Positions 44,423 through 52,027 of a stretch of 64,000 nt of DNA are shown here, one piece after another. The position numbers and the translations under genes were made by a program. The first letter of the stretch is position 1. Every line of letters starts with the position of its first letter. The notes beneath the pieces were generated by a model. It was not told where the DNA came from and ran no database searches. It was given only the letters and a program-made list of their open reading frames with translations. This stretch comes from Gemmatimonas sp. (GTDB taxonomy: Bacteria > Gemmatimonadota > Gemmatimonadetes > Gemmatimonadales > Gemmatimonadaceae): assembly GCF_021298855.1 (NCBI RefSeq), contig NZ_JAJTHI010000022.1, positions 142,272 through 206,271 on the forward strand, read 5' to 3'.

Positions 44423-46330
44423 GTGGCAACCCCCGCGCTACTCTTGGGTATGTCCGGCATGTCCTTGCTTCTCGCCACCCTGGCGGCGCTTGCCCTTGGC
44501 CCCGCGGTCGCCCATCTGGCGCGCCGGCAGGCGGCGTTGCTCACCTTCGTGGATGGCTTCGTGCTCATCTGCATTGGTGGGCTGGTGCTGTTCGATGTCG
44601 TGCCGCACGCTCTCGAGCATGGCGATCTGCTCGCGCTGGTGTTCATCGTGGCCGGTTTCGTCTTGCCGGGGCTCGCCGAACGTCTGCTCACCTTCGGCGT
44701 ACGGCAAACCCACCTGATCGTCACGGTGCTGGCGATGGTGGGCATCGCCCTGCACTCGCTGCTCGACGGCAGTGCGCTGGCGCAGAGCAGCGACGGCGGC
44801 AGTCTGCTGGGCTACGGCGTGCTGCTGCATCAGCTGCCGGTGAGCCTCATGGTGTGGTGGGTGCTCAGCGACCGCCATCCCGTGGTCCCGTGGCTGGTGC
44901 TGCTGTTCATGGGCGCGGCGATGGTGGTGGGATACCAGACGGAAGCCACTCTCTTCGCCGCCCTGCCTGAGCGCGCCGGACACCTTTTCGAAGCGCTGGT
45001 GGGCGGGTCGCTGCTGCACGTGATCGCGCATCCGGCGCACGACCATGATCCCGCGCATGAGCATGAACCGGGACATCCGCATCTGCACGGCACCGCCGCG
45101 GGTCACGCGCACGGGCACGCGCACGGGCACGCGCACGGGCACGCGCACGGGCACGCGCATCCGAGCGACCATGACCACGGTCACCAGCACTCCCACCCGC
45201 CAACTCCGTGGGGCCGCTGGGCCAACGGGTTGGGGGCCCTCAGTGGCGCCGCGATGCTGGGGGGACTGCTGCTGCTGCGCAGCGACGCGCTCTCCATGCC
45301 AACCGCCACCGCCATCGGTGACACGTTTTGGGCACTGTGCCTCGACAGCGCGCCGGCGGTTCTCCTGGCCTACATCACGGCGGGGTTCGTGCACGCGTAT
45401 CTCCCCACCGGCGGGTTGGCATGGATGAGCAGGGGCTCGCGCGTGCGACAGGGGCTTGCCGGAATGGCCGTGGGCTTGCCGCTCCCGATCTGTTCGTGCG
45501 GCGTGGTGCCGCTCTACCAGCAGCTGGTGCAGCGGGGCGCGTCCACCACGGCCGCCGTGGCGTTTCTCATTGCCACGCCCGAGCTGGGGATCGACGCCAT
45601 TCTGTTGTCGGTGCCGTTGCTGGGCACGCAGTACACCGTTATCCGCGTCGCGGCCGCCGCGCTGGCGGCCATGACCGTGGCGCTGCTGGTCGGTGCCCTC
45701 GTGCCGCGCAAGCGCGCCGCGCTGCCGCTGCTTGGCGAAGCCAACGATGCACCCGTCAACACCCGTGACCGGCTCGCGCAGGCCGCGCGGTCGGGGCTCG
45801 CCGACATGGTCGACCATACCGCCCCGTGGATTCTGGCGGGTATCGTGGTGGCGGCGTTCGCCACGCCACTCCTGGAGGGATCGTGGCTCACACAGCTGCC
45901 CACGGGGGTCGATGTCCTGGTGTTTGCCGCCGTGGGGATGCCGCTCTACATCTGCGCGTCGGCGTCGACACCGCTGGTGGCGGTGCTCGTGGCGGCCGGC
46001 GTGAGCCCCGGCGCCGGCCTCGCCCTGTTGCTCACCGGTCCTGCCACCAACATTGCCACGCTGGGCGTTCTCACGCGGCTCCACGGTCGTCGCTTTGCCT
46101 GGCTCTTCTCGAGCGCCATGGTGGGCGTGGCCGTTGCCCTGGGGCTGCTCGTGAACCTGGTGTGGCCCACGCTGACCGCATCGCAGCCAGCGCTCGTTGG
46201 CGAGGGGCAGGGCACGTGGTGGCAAATCACGTCGGTCGCGCTGGTGGCGCTGCTGTACGCCGCATCGGTGCTGCGCCGCGGCGCCCGTGGCTTCTTGGGT
46301 GAGCTGCGCTTCGAGCTGTCTTCCACGTGA
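44423..46330 (+). CDS. ZIP-like / His-rich linker / SO_0444-type metal permease fusion
   Basis: A 635-residue membrane protein in three parts. (1) N-terminus (about 1-200): ZIP-like helices with the motif pair HSLLDG and HQLP, as in ZIP TM4/TM5. (2) Residues about 208-262: a cytosolic- or periplasm-facing His-rich loop encoded in part by a 12-bp tandem repeat. (3) Residues about 265-635: an ArsP/DUF318-like permease with PICSCGVVP, ATPELGID and GPATNIATL, typical of SO_0444 Cu/Zn efflux proteins. It follows the zinc sensor and His-rich protein, so zinc export is likely. Both halves could instead work in opposite directions. GTG 44423 or ATG 44450 may be the start. Confidence 0.8.
   Translation: MATPALLLGMSGMSLLLATLAALALGPAVAHLARRQAALLTFVDGFVLICIGGLVLFDVVPHALEHGDLLALVFIVAGFVLPGLAERLLTFGVRQTHLIVTVLAMVGIALHSLLDGSALAQSSDGGSLLGYGVLLHQLPVSLMVWWVLSDRHPVVPWLVLLFMGAAMVVGYQTEATLFAALPERAGHLFEALVGGSLLHVIAHPAHDHDPAHEHEPGHPHLHGTAAGHAHGHAHGHAHGHAHGHAHPSDHDHGHQHSHPPTPWGRWANGLGALSGAAMLGGLLLLRSDALSMPTATAIGDTFWALCLDSAPAVLLAYITAGFVHAYLPTGGLAWMSRGSRVRQGLAGMAVGLPLPICSCGVVPLYQQLVQRGASTTAAVAFLIATPELGIDAILLSVPLLGTQYTVIRVAAAALAAMTVALLVGALVPRKRAALPLLGEANDAPVNTRDRLAQAARSGLADMVDHTAPWILAGIVVAAFATPLLEGSWLTQLPTGVDVLVFAAVGMPLYICASASTPLVAVLVAAGVSPGAGLALLLTGPATNIATLGVLTRLHGRRFAWLFSSAMVGVAVALGLLVNLVWPTLTASQPALVGEGQGTWWQITSVALVALLYAASVLRRGARGFLGELRFELSST
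45104..45159 (+). repeat. 12-bp tandem repeat (4.7 copies) encoding His-Ala-His-Gly
   Basis: The unit CACGCGCACGGG occurs four full times plus a partial copy with no mismatches, in frame. It encodes repeating HAHG in the His-rich loop of the ZIP/permease fusion. Perfect repetition suggests recent slippage, so copy number probably varies between strains. Confidence 0.92.
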
Positions 46331-46382
46331 GCCGCATGCCGGACCCCGCCCGGTAGTCGGCGCGAGCGGGGGAGGCAGGCGG

Positions 46383-46889
46383 TCAGGGCACGACCACGCC
46401 GCGATCGCGCACGATGGTACGCCCGGTCTGGGCACTGTCGGAGAGCAGTTGCACGCTCACCCGTTCGACGTTGGGAAACGCGCGACTGATGGCAAAGCCG
46501 ATCGGCCGCCCCGCCACCGGACGCGCGCACTGCACCTGCCAGCGCGCATACACCTCGGCGTGTGTACCGCGCCCCTGCAGCACCCCCACGGAATCGGCCA
46601 CCACGCGACAGCCCAGCGCCGCATCGAACTTCACCAGCGTTGCTCCACCAGTGCGCAACTGCGCCAAGGCCGCGTTCTGGCGCGTACGCTCGGCGGCCGT
46701 GCGCGGCGCCCGTTCAAAGCCGTACATGTCGTCGGCCGGCGCGCGCAGTTCGATCCGCCCCGCTGCCCCTTCGAGACCGATCAGCAGTGTCGCCTGCCCG
46801 TGGGTATGCTGCGCGTCGGTAACGCGTGCGCCGAGTGCCCCGAGGAGCAACAGGGCGGCGAAGCGCCCGCGACGCGGTGCCCGGGTCAT
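46383..46889 (-). CDS. DUF2796 / ZrgA-like zinc uptake protein
   Basis: A 168-residue exported protein (signal cleavage near VTDAQ) of the DUF2796 type, with the mature N-terminus QHTHGQATLLIGLEG and HAEVYARWQVQC at the C-terminal strand. Vibrio ZrgA, of the same family, is a periplasmic zinc-uptake component. The start overlaps the DUF3299 gene by 4 bp (ATGA). The ABC components that usually accompany such genes are not adjacent here; the ABC-2 unit at 57.9-61.6 kb could be a distant partner (speculative). Confidence 0.75.
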   Translation of the reverse strand: MTRAPRRGRFAALLLLGALGARVTDAQHTHGQATLLIGLEGAAGRIELRAPADDMYGFERAPRTAAERTRQNAALAQLRTGGATLVKFDAALGCRVVADSVGVLQGRGTHAEVYARWQVQCARPVAGRPIGFAISRAFPNVERVSVQLLSDSAQTGRTIVRDRGVVVP

Positions 46890-47377
46890 CGCGCCACGTC
46901 CTCGTACTTCGAGAACTTCTCCGCCTCGATGCGATACCCCGCCACACCGTAGGGAGACTTGTAGTTCTCGACGCGCAACGTCCCGACCACCCACACGGGA
47001 TCGAAGAGGGAAAGCGTGGCCATGCTGCGCAGTGAGGCGTACACGATCTGGTTGGGGGGCGGCGGTGGCAGATGCACGCAGGCGCCGAAATACGGTACGA
47101 GCAGGAACTCCTTGGCGCGGTCCTGCAGGTCGTCCAGCGGCACGATGAAGCCTGGGACGCGAACGCGTTTGCCGTCGAGCGCCTTGAGCGTGTCGCTCAT
47201 CTTGCCCGAGCGGTAATCAAGCCCGCGGAGCAGCTTCCAGTCGACGGTGATGACGCCCTGGTCCGAGGTCGTCCCGGCACTTGGCAGGGCATCGGGAACC
47301 GGCCGCGGCCGCACGCCGCCGCACATGGCGGCGACGAGCAGCATGAGTCCCCAGGAAGCGATGTGGCGTGGACGCAC
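46886..47377 (-). CDS. DUF3299 domain protein (exported)
   Basis: A 163-residue protein starting at a GTG (47377) with a signal-like stretch (IASWGLMLLVAAMCG). The conserved block VPGFIVPLDDLQDRAKEFLLV, then GACVHLPPPPPNQIVYA, is typical of DUF3299 proteins, which accompany DUF2796 zinc-uptake genes. A Zur-like palindrome lies 23 bp upstream. Function of the family is unknown; the Cys/His pair in ACVH could bind metal. Confidence 0.75.
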   Translation of the reverse strand: MRPRHIASWGLMLLVAAMCGGVRPRPVPDALPSAGTTSDQGVITVDWKLLRGLDYRSGKMSDTLKALDGKRVRVPGFIVPLDDLQDRAKEFLLVPYFGACVHLPPPPPNQIVYASLRSMATLSLFDPVWVVGTLRVENYKSPYGVAGYRIEAEKFSKYEDVAR

Positions 47378-47399
47378 AGGTGGCCGGTACGATGTGAAA

Positions 47400-47420
47400 T
47401 GAGTCGCCGTTATCAATAAT
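47400..47420 (-). promoter_or_regulatory. metal-regulon palindrome, site D
   Basis: Read on the plus strand it is TGAGT-CGCCGT-TATCA followed by ATAAT. The right half-site is a perfect match to the consensus and the left has two mismatches. It lies upstream of the DUF3299-ZrgA pair and 44 bp after the WD40 stop. Confidence 0.55.
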
Positions 47421-47463
47421 GGTCCAGTTGGGTTGGTCCGTCCAGTCTCTCCGCGCCACGGCA

Positions 47464-48531
47464 TCATCGAACCGCTGCCCACGAGTGCACCCAGCCGTCC
47501 TGATGCGCCGAAAACAGGCGGCGCTCGCGGGGGTGCCACGTGAGTGTCTGCACTCCCGACGGTGCGAAGGCGGTCGCCACCGGTCGCCTGGTGGTTTGGG
47601 TGAGATCCCACATCAGCACCTGTCCGTCTTCGGCGCCGGTGGCCACCCACAGCCCCTGCCGGTAGAACGCCACGTCACTAATGGGCAGTACGTGGCCACC
47701 CAGCGACACGGGGCTCGTGCCTGCCGGCCCGGCGCCGGCGAAGTTCCACACGCACGCATACGGTCCCCCGTTGGTCACGAGCTTCTTGCCGTCGCTGCTG
47801 AACGCCAGGCGTGTGACCTTCTGGTGGTAGCCCGTCATCTCGAGGTTGCCGCGCGAGGCAATCTCGAAGATGTGCACGGCTGATTCCTGCATGCCGGCAG
47901 CGAGCCACTTGCCGTTCGGCGACCAGGCGTGCGAGAAGAACGAGCCTTTCCAGTCGAGTTGGTCCACTGGCGCGTCGTCGTGGCGTGACCAGACGGTAAC
48001 GCCGCCGTACCCCGAGGCCGACAGGCGGTGTCCATCCGGAAGCCACTGCACATCGGCTACCGTGCTGCGCAGCGGGGCATAGCGGCGAACGAGTGATCCG
48101 TCGGCGGTCCAGAGACTCACATGCGCGCCGGCGGCGACGGCACACAGCGCTCCATCGGGTGACCACGCGAGATGCTCCACCCACGGCCGATGGCGGCCCG
48201 TCGAGGCGGGCACGCCATCGGCCGCGGCACGTTGCGCGTCGCCCTGGTGATCCCAGAAGCGTACGATCCCGTCCTGCCCCCCCGAAACGAGCGTTGTACC
48301 GTCGGGGGACCACGCCACGGCCAGCGTTCCGAAGGCATGCGCCGCCCAGTGGCGTTGCACCAGACCGCGGTCGGTGTCGATGACCGTGAGCGCCCCATCA
48401 CCGGTTCCCACCGCGAGCCAGCTCCCGTCGCTGCTCACGCGCATGGCCAGTGGTGCTTCATCGAGTTGCACGCGCCAGCGAATACCCACCGACGGGCCCG
48501 CGGCGGCCGGGCGGCTCGTCACGCCAGGCAT
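47464..48531 (-). CDS. WD40 repeat protein in the COG0523 operon
   Basis: A 355-residue single beta-propeller with about seven WD40 blades: AVAWSPDGTTLVSGG, GIVRFWD, HLAWSPDG, HAWSPNGKWLAAG, RLAFSSDGKKLVTNG and VLMWDLT. No signal peptide, so cytosolic, unlike the PD40 propellers of the S9 proteins in this window. It overlaps the COG0523 GTPase by 13 bp. WD40 proteins occur next to some zinc-regulated COG0523 genes; a client-binding or scaffold role is an inference. Confidence 0.85.
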   Translation of the reverse strand: MPGVTSRPAAAGPSVGIRWRVQLDEAPLAMRVSSDGSWLAVGTGDGALTVIDTDRGLVQRHWAAHAFGTLAVAWSPDGTTLVSGGQDGIVRFWDHQGDAQRAAADGVPASTGRHRPWVEHLAWSPDGALCAVAAGAHVSLWTADGSLVRRYAPLRSTVADVQWLPDGHRLSASGYGGVTVWSRHDDAPVDQLDWKGSFFSHAWSPNGKWLAAGMQESAVHIFEIASRGNLEMTGYHQKVTRLAFSSDGKKLVTNGGPYACVWNFAGAGPAGTSPVSLGGHVLPISDVAFYRQGLWVATGAEDGQVLMWDLTQTTRRPVATAFAPSGVQTLTWHPRERRLFSAHQDGWVHSWAAVR

Positions 48532-49904
48532 GCGTGGAATCCATCGTGCAGCGCCTGACGATCGAGGTTGCGGCCGATGAACACGAGTTGGCTGCTGCGC
48601 GGCGTCTCACCCCACGGTCGATCGGGGCGACCGTCAAAGAGCATGTGCACGCCCTGAAACACGAAGCGCTGCGCGGCGCCCTTGATGGCAACGATCCCCT
48701 TCATGCGGAAGATGTCGGTGCCCTGCGTCATGAGCAGTTCGCCGAGCCAGCTGTTGAGCTTCTTCTGGTCGAATTCCCCGGCGAACTCGAGCCCCACCGA
48801 CGTGACCTCCTCGTCGTGTTCGTGCTCGGGATTGAACACATGCTCGCTCGCTGCGGCAAGGACGTGCCCCTGCTGCTCCACCCGCATCGAGAACTCATCG
48901 GGGTGGTGCTGCGTGAACAGCGCGTACGCCCCGCGCTCCGGCAGGTTGAGCAGAAACCGCTTCTCACCGCCACGGTCGAGCTGCACGGACACCGGTGTCG
49001 TGCCCAGCGTGAATCCCTGTCCCGGGGCGATCTCCTGGGGGTCGGCCGAGAAGAATACCGCCACGCGGTCCTGCACTTCGGCAATCGCATCGGCCGTGGT
49101 ATTGGGGAGCTTCCACGCCATCACCGTCATCTCCGGGTCGGGCCCGTCATTGATCACCAGCGTGGCGTTCCCTTCGTCAAAGTGAAAGGCGCCGGCCCAT
49201 TCGAACGGGTACTCCGGCTCGAGGAAGGTGGGTCGCTGCTGCAGCGCCCGATCGAGATCGAAGCCACCGACATTGAGCACGGCATCGAGCTCGACCTGGG
49301 CGTTCGTCGTGCGCACGATGCGGGCCACGGCATTCATGCCGCGCAGCCGGCGCTCGAGCTGGTCCAGCTCCTCGGGAGTCACCAGATCGCACTTGTTCAG
49401 CACGATCACGTCGGCAAAGGCCACCTGCTCCTTGCATTCGCTCGACTCATCGAGGTGCAGCACCACGTGCTTCGCATCCACCATCGTCACGATGCCATCG
49501 AGGCGCAGTTTCGTCTGCATTTCCTCGTCGACGAAGAACGTCTGGGCCACCGGCGCCGGGTCGGCGAGCCCGGTGGTCTCGATCAGGATGGCATCGAACC
49601 GGTCACGGCGACGCATGAGTGAGCCAAGAATGCGAATGAGATCGCCGCGCACGGTGCAGCAGATGCAGCCGTTGTTCATCTCGAAGATCTCTTCGTCGGC
49701 GTTGATGACGAGATCGTTGTCGATGCCGATTTCGCCGAACTCGTTTTCGATCACGGCGATCTTCTTGCCGTGCTGCGCCGTGAGGATGTAGTTGAGCAGC
49801 GTGGTCTTGCCCGAGCCGAGGAAGCCGGTCAGCACGGTCACGGGGACGCGCAGGTCGGTCGCGGGCGCGGACGAAGCGTCGGGGGTGGCAGTCGGTGCGG
49901 TCAT
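48519..49904 (-). CDS. COG0523 (CobW/ZigA-like) metallochaperone GTPase
   Basis: A 461-residue G3E GTPase: GFLGSGKTT (residues 27-35), NGCICCTVRGD (Cys80, Cys82, Cys83), IETTGLADP, NKCD, and a C-terminal CobW_C domain reached through an acidic/His segment FNPEHEHDEE. The canonical metal-site and all G motifs are intact. It is translated after the [2Fe-2S] ferredoxin gene (7-bp gap) and before WD40. A site E palindrome precedes the operon. Confidence 0.93.
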   Translation of the reverse strand: MTAPTATPDASSAPATDLRVPVTVLTGFLGSGKTTLLNYILTAQHGKKIAVIENEFGEIGIDNDLVINADEEIFEMNNGCICCTVRGDLIRILGSLMRRRDRFDAILIETTGLADPAPVAQTFFVDEEMQTKLRLDGIVTMVDAKHVVLHLDESSECKEQVAFADVIVLNKCDLVTPEELDQLERRLRGMNAVARIVRTTNAQVELDAVLNVGGFDLDRALQQRPTFLEPEYPFEWAGAFHFDEGNATLVINDGPDPEMTVMAWKLPNTTADAIAEVQDRVAVFFSADPQEIAPGQGFTLGTTPVSVQLDRGGEKRFLLNLPERGAYALFTQHHPDEFSMRVEQQGHVLAAASEHVFNPEHEHDEEVTSVGLEFAGEFDQKKLNSWLGELLMTQGTDIFRMKGIVAIKGAAQRFVFQGVHMLFDGRPDRPWGETPRSSQLVFIGRNLDRQALHDGFHACLA

Positions 49905-49911
49905 GCGAGCC

Positions 49912-50316
49912 TCAGGCGGCGTCAGGGGTGGGGGCAGGGCAGGCCGCGGTCAGCGGCGACGGGAAACGGTCCACGCGGTGGTCATCGAGCGTGGGGGGCA
50001 GTGGGAGCGCGTGGCCGGCGACATGCACTGCCGACGCCCACTCGACCAGCGCCTCGAAGTGCGCGGGCGTGTGGAGACCGCCCAGCCACTGCGGCCCTTC
50101 AGCGGTGATGATGCCCACCACATTCACGAGGTCGCACGGGCCAAGACAGCCGGTCATGGTGAGCTGCACGCGCGGATTCAGGCGTCGGCGCTTCCACTCG
50201 GTCTTGAGCCAGTCGACCGGGACGGCCGGCTTGCCGCGGTCGGTCCGGCCGCAGCAGCAGCCCAGGGCGCAGACGAGCAGCTGGGCATGGCAGGCGCGCT
50301 TCGTGATCAGGCTCAT
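49912..50316 (-). CDS. thioredoxin-like [2Fe-2S] ferredoxin
   Basis: A 134-residue protein with N-terminal VCALGCCCGR (Cys16, Cys20-22) and TGCLGPCDLVNVVGI (Cys57, Cys61), the cluster pattern of thioredoxin-fold [2Fe-2S] ferredoxins. It is related in layout to the 43.1-kb protein. It heads the operon with COG0523 and WD40, and is divergent from the CbiMNQO unit with site E between them. A redox or metal-relay role is likely but not proven. Confidence 0.78.
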   Translation of the reverse strand: MSLITKRACHAQLLVCALGCCCGRTDRGKPAVPVDWLKTEWKRRRLNPRVQLTMTGCLGPCDLVNVVGIITAEGPQWLGGLHTPAHFEALVEWASAVHVAGHALPLPPTLDDHRVDRFPSPLTAACPAPTPDAA

Positions 50317-50333
50317 GGCTCTGGAAATGATGG

Positions 50334-50354
50334 TAAGAATGCAGTATCAATAAT
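50334..50354. promoter_or_regulatory. metal-regulon palindrome, site E
   Basis: TAAGA-ATGCAG-TATCA followed by ATAAT. The right half is perfect and the left is degenerate. It lies in the 73-bp divergent gap between the ferredoxin-COG0523-WD40 operon and cbiM, so one regulator could control both. Confidence 0.55.
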
Positions 50355-50389
50355 AAACTGATTGCTTCACTCCTCGACAAGCGCCGCGT

Positions 50390-51073
50390 ATGCATATCGC
50401 CGAAGGGTACTTGCCACTGGTCCACTGCCTCGGCTGGGGCGTGCTCGCGGGAGCCCATGTGTGGGCGGGGTCCCGCACGCAGACACCGTGGCGCATTCCC
50501 GTGGGGAGCACACCGCGGGAACCCGTCGCGGCGCTCGGGCCGCGTGCCGCCTATGCTTCCGCCATCGCCTTCGGGCTCCTGCTGACTTCACTCAAGATGC
50601 CGTCGCTAGCGGGCAGTTCGAGTCATCCCACGGGTATGGCACTCGGGACTGCCCTGCTCGGGCCACGCCGCATGGCCCCGGTTGCCCTGGGCATCCTGCT
50701 GCTGCAGGCCCTGCTGCTGGCGCATGGCGGCATCACCACGCTTGGCGCCAACACGTGGAGTCTGGGGGTGGTGTGCCCGTGGGTCACCTGGGGCATGTGG
50801 CAGCTGCTGCGTCGCCTGCACCTGTCCGATGGCGTGGCGCTGGGCACGGCTGCGGCACTGGGGGATTTGGCCACTTATGCCGCCACCGCCGGGCAGTTGG
50901 CGTTCGCCCAACGCGGTGCTGGCGTGGAGATGGGCGCGGCCTGGCTATCGATCCTCGGCGTGTTCGCTCTGACGCAGCTGCCGATCGCCGCCGTGGAAGG
51001 GGTCCTCACGGCGCTCGCCTGGCGCGCGCTCGCGCCCGAGCGCCACCCCGCTCCGGCGTTGGGTAACGCATGA
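50390..51073 (+). CDS. cbiM: CbiM-type ECF transporter substrate-binding membrane protein
   Basis: A 227-residue membrane protein with the hallmark N-terminal metal site MHIAEGYLP (His2) and the conserved SSSHPTG His. About six helices. CbiM/NikM proteins bind Co2+ or Ni2+ through the free N-terminus, but related ECF systems exist in zinc regulons. The shared palindrome with COG0523 genes favours zinc here (inference). The next gene overlaps its stop by 4 bp. Confidence 0.88.
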   Translation: MHIAEGYLPLVHCLGWGVLAGAHVWAGSRTQTPWRIPVGSTPREPVAALGPRAAYASAIAFGLLLTSLKMPSLAGSSSHPTGMALGTALLGPRRMAPVALGILLLQALLLAHGGITTLGANTWSLGVVCPWVTWGMWQLLRRLHLSDGVALGTAAALGDLATYAATAGQLAFAQRGAGVEMGAAWLSILGVFALTQLPIAAVEGVLTALAWRALAPERHPAPALGNA

Positions 51074-51339
51074 GCCACGTCGCACAACGCCGGGCGCGTG
51101 TCGCGCTGTTGGCAGGCATCGTGTTGGCTTTATGGTTTGGCGTGTTCACGCCCCGTCGCGGCACGGGGAGCGATGACCGCGTGCGCGAAGCAATCGCGGC
51201 CGTGCCTCACGCTCCGGAGTCCCGCGTCATGCCACGGCTGTCGGCCGAGGAAGAGCGCAGGCGCTTTGCCGTGGTGGCCCTGCTGGCGGCCGGTGCGCTG
51301 GTGGGGCTGGCCTTGCTGGGGCGTGGCCGACGTGCGTGA
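51070..51339 (+). CDS. CbiN/NikN-like small ECF transporter subunit
   Basis: An 89-residue protein with two hydrophobic helices (about residues 11-26 and 66-82) separated by a charged extracytoplasmic loop, the layout of CbiN-type accessory subunits that help load metal into CbiM. Overlaps cbiM by 4 bp and cbiQ by 17. Sequence similarity to known CbiN cannot be judged by eye; position and topology drive the call. Confidence 0.65.
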   Translation: MSHVAQRRARVALLAGIVLALWFGVFTPRRGTGSDDRVREAIAAVPHAPESRVMPRLSAEEERRRFAVVALLAAGALVGLALLGRGRRA

Positions 51340-52027
51340 CGCCGAGCGGCTCGCACTGGCCGTTGCTCTTCTGCTGCTGGCGTTGCTGCGCGCGTCTCCC
51401 GTGAGTGCGGGGGTGGTGATTGGCGTGAGCGCCGTGGTCCTGGTCACTCATGGGCGTCCGTGGGCGTCGGTGCTCACGTGGCTGGCCGCGCCGCTGCCGT
51501 TCCTCGCGGCCTCGACGCTTGCCGGATGGTGGACACTATGGCGCACCGGCGACGGCGGGGGGGCGGGTGCACTCGCCAGCGTGTACGCGCACGGTGGGGA
51601 ACGGCTGCTGCAGCAGGCGTTGCGGGCGGCGGCATGCACGGCGGCCGTGGGAGTGGCCGTCCTGTCCGTGCCGCTGCCGGTGGCGGCGGCCGCGGCACGT
51701 CGCCTGCGCATCCCGGCCATGGCTGTGGAGGTGCTGGTGCTGTCGCTGCGCGTGGTGCATGTCGCGGGTCGCACGTTGCGCGCGCGGGTACGGTCTGCCC
51801 CGTTGCGTTTCGGCGCCCACAGTGCACCGGCGAGACTGCGCACGAGTGTCGGGCTGGCGGCAACGATGGCGTCGGTCACGCATCACCGTGCGCGGCGTCT
51901 CGACGCGATGATGGAGATGCGCGGGACGCCGGACTGGGCGGCTCTCGCTTCGCTGGTGCCAACGGCGCGCACGCCGGTGTTGCTGGTCATCGGTGCGACG
52001 GCGGTCGCCGTGAGCCTGCTGCTGTGA
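51323..52027 (+). CDS. cbiQ: CbiQ-type ECF transporter transmembrane (T) component
   Basis: A 234-residue membrane protein with about five helices. The T-component coupling motif appears around RLDAMMEMRGTP (Ala/Glu-Arg-Gly type). It links CbiM to the CbiO ATPase. The GTG at 51323 or 51332 is the start; both overlap the small subunit gene. The cbiO GTG overlaps its stop by 4 bp. Confidence 0.8.
   Translation: MADVRDAERLALAVALLLLALLRASPVSAGVVIGVSAVVLVTHGRPWASVLTWLAAPLPFLAASTLAGWWTLWRTGDGGGAGALASVYAHGGERLLQQALRAAACTAAVGVAVLSVPLPVAAAAARRLRIPAMAVEVLVLSLRVVHVAGRTLRARVRSAPLRFGAHSAPARLRTSVGLAATMASVTHHRARRLDAMMEMRGTPDWAALASLVPTARTPVLLVIGATAVAVSLLL

Noticed and set aside
45104..45159. Possible CRISPR or satellite array
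   Set aside because: The repeats are directly adjacent without spacers, in frame and encode HAHG in a transporter loop.
50334..50389. Cobalamin riboswitch upstream of cbiM
   Set aside because: The divergent gap is only 73 bp, too short for the aptamer, and no B12-box-like sequence is visible.
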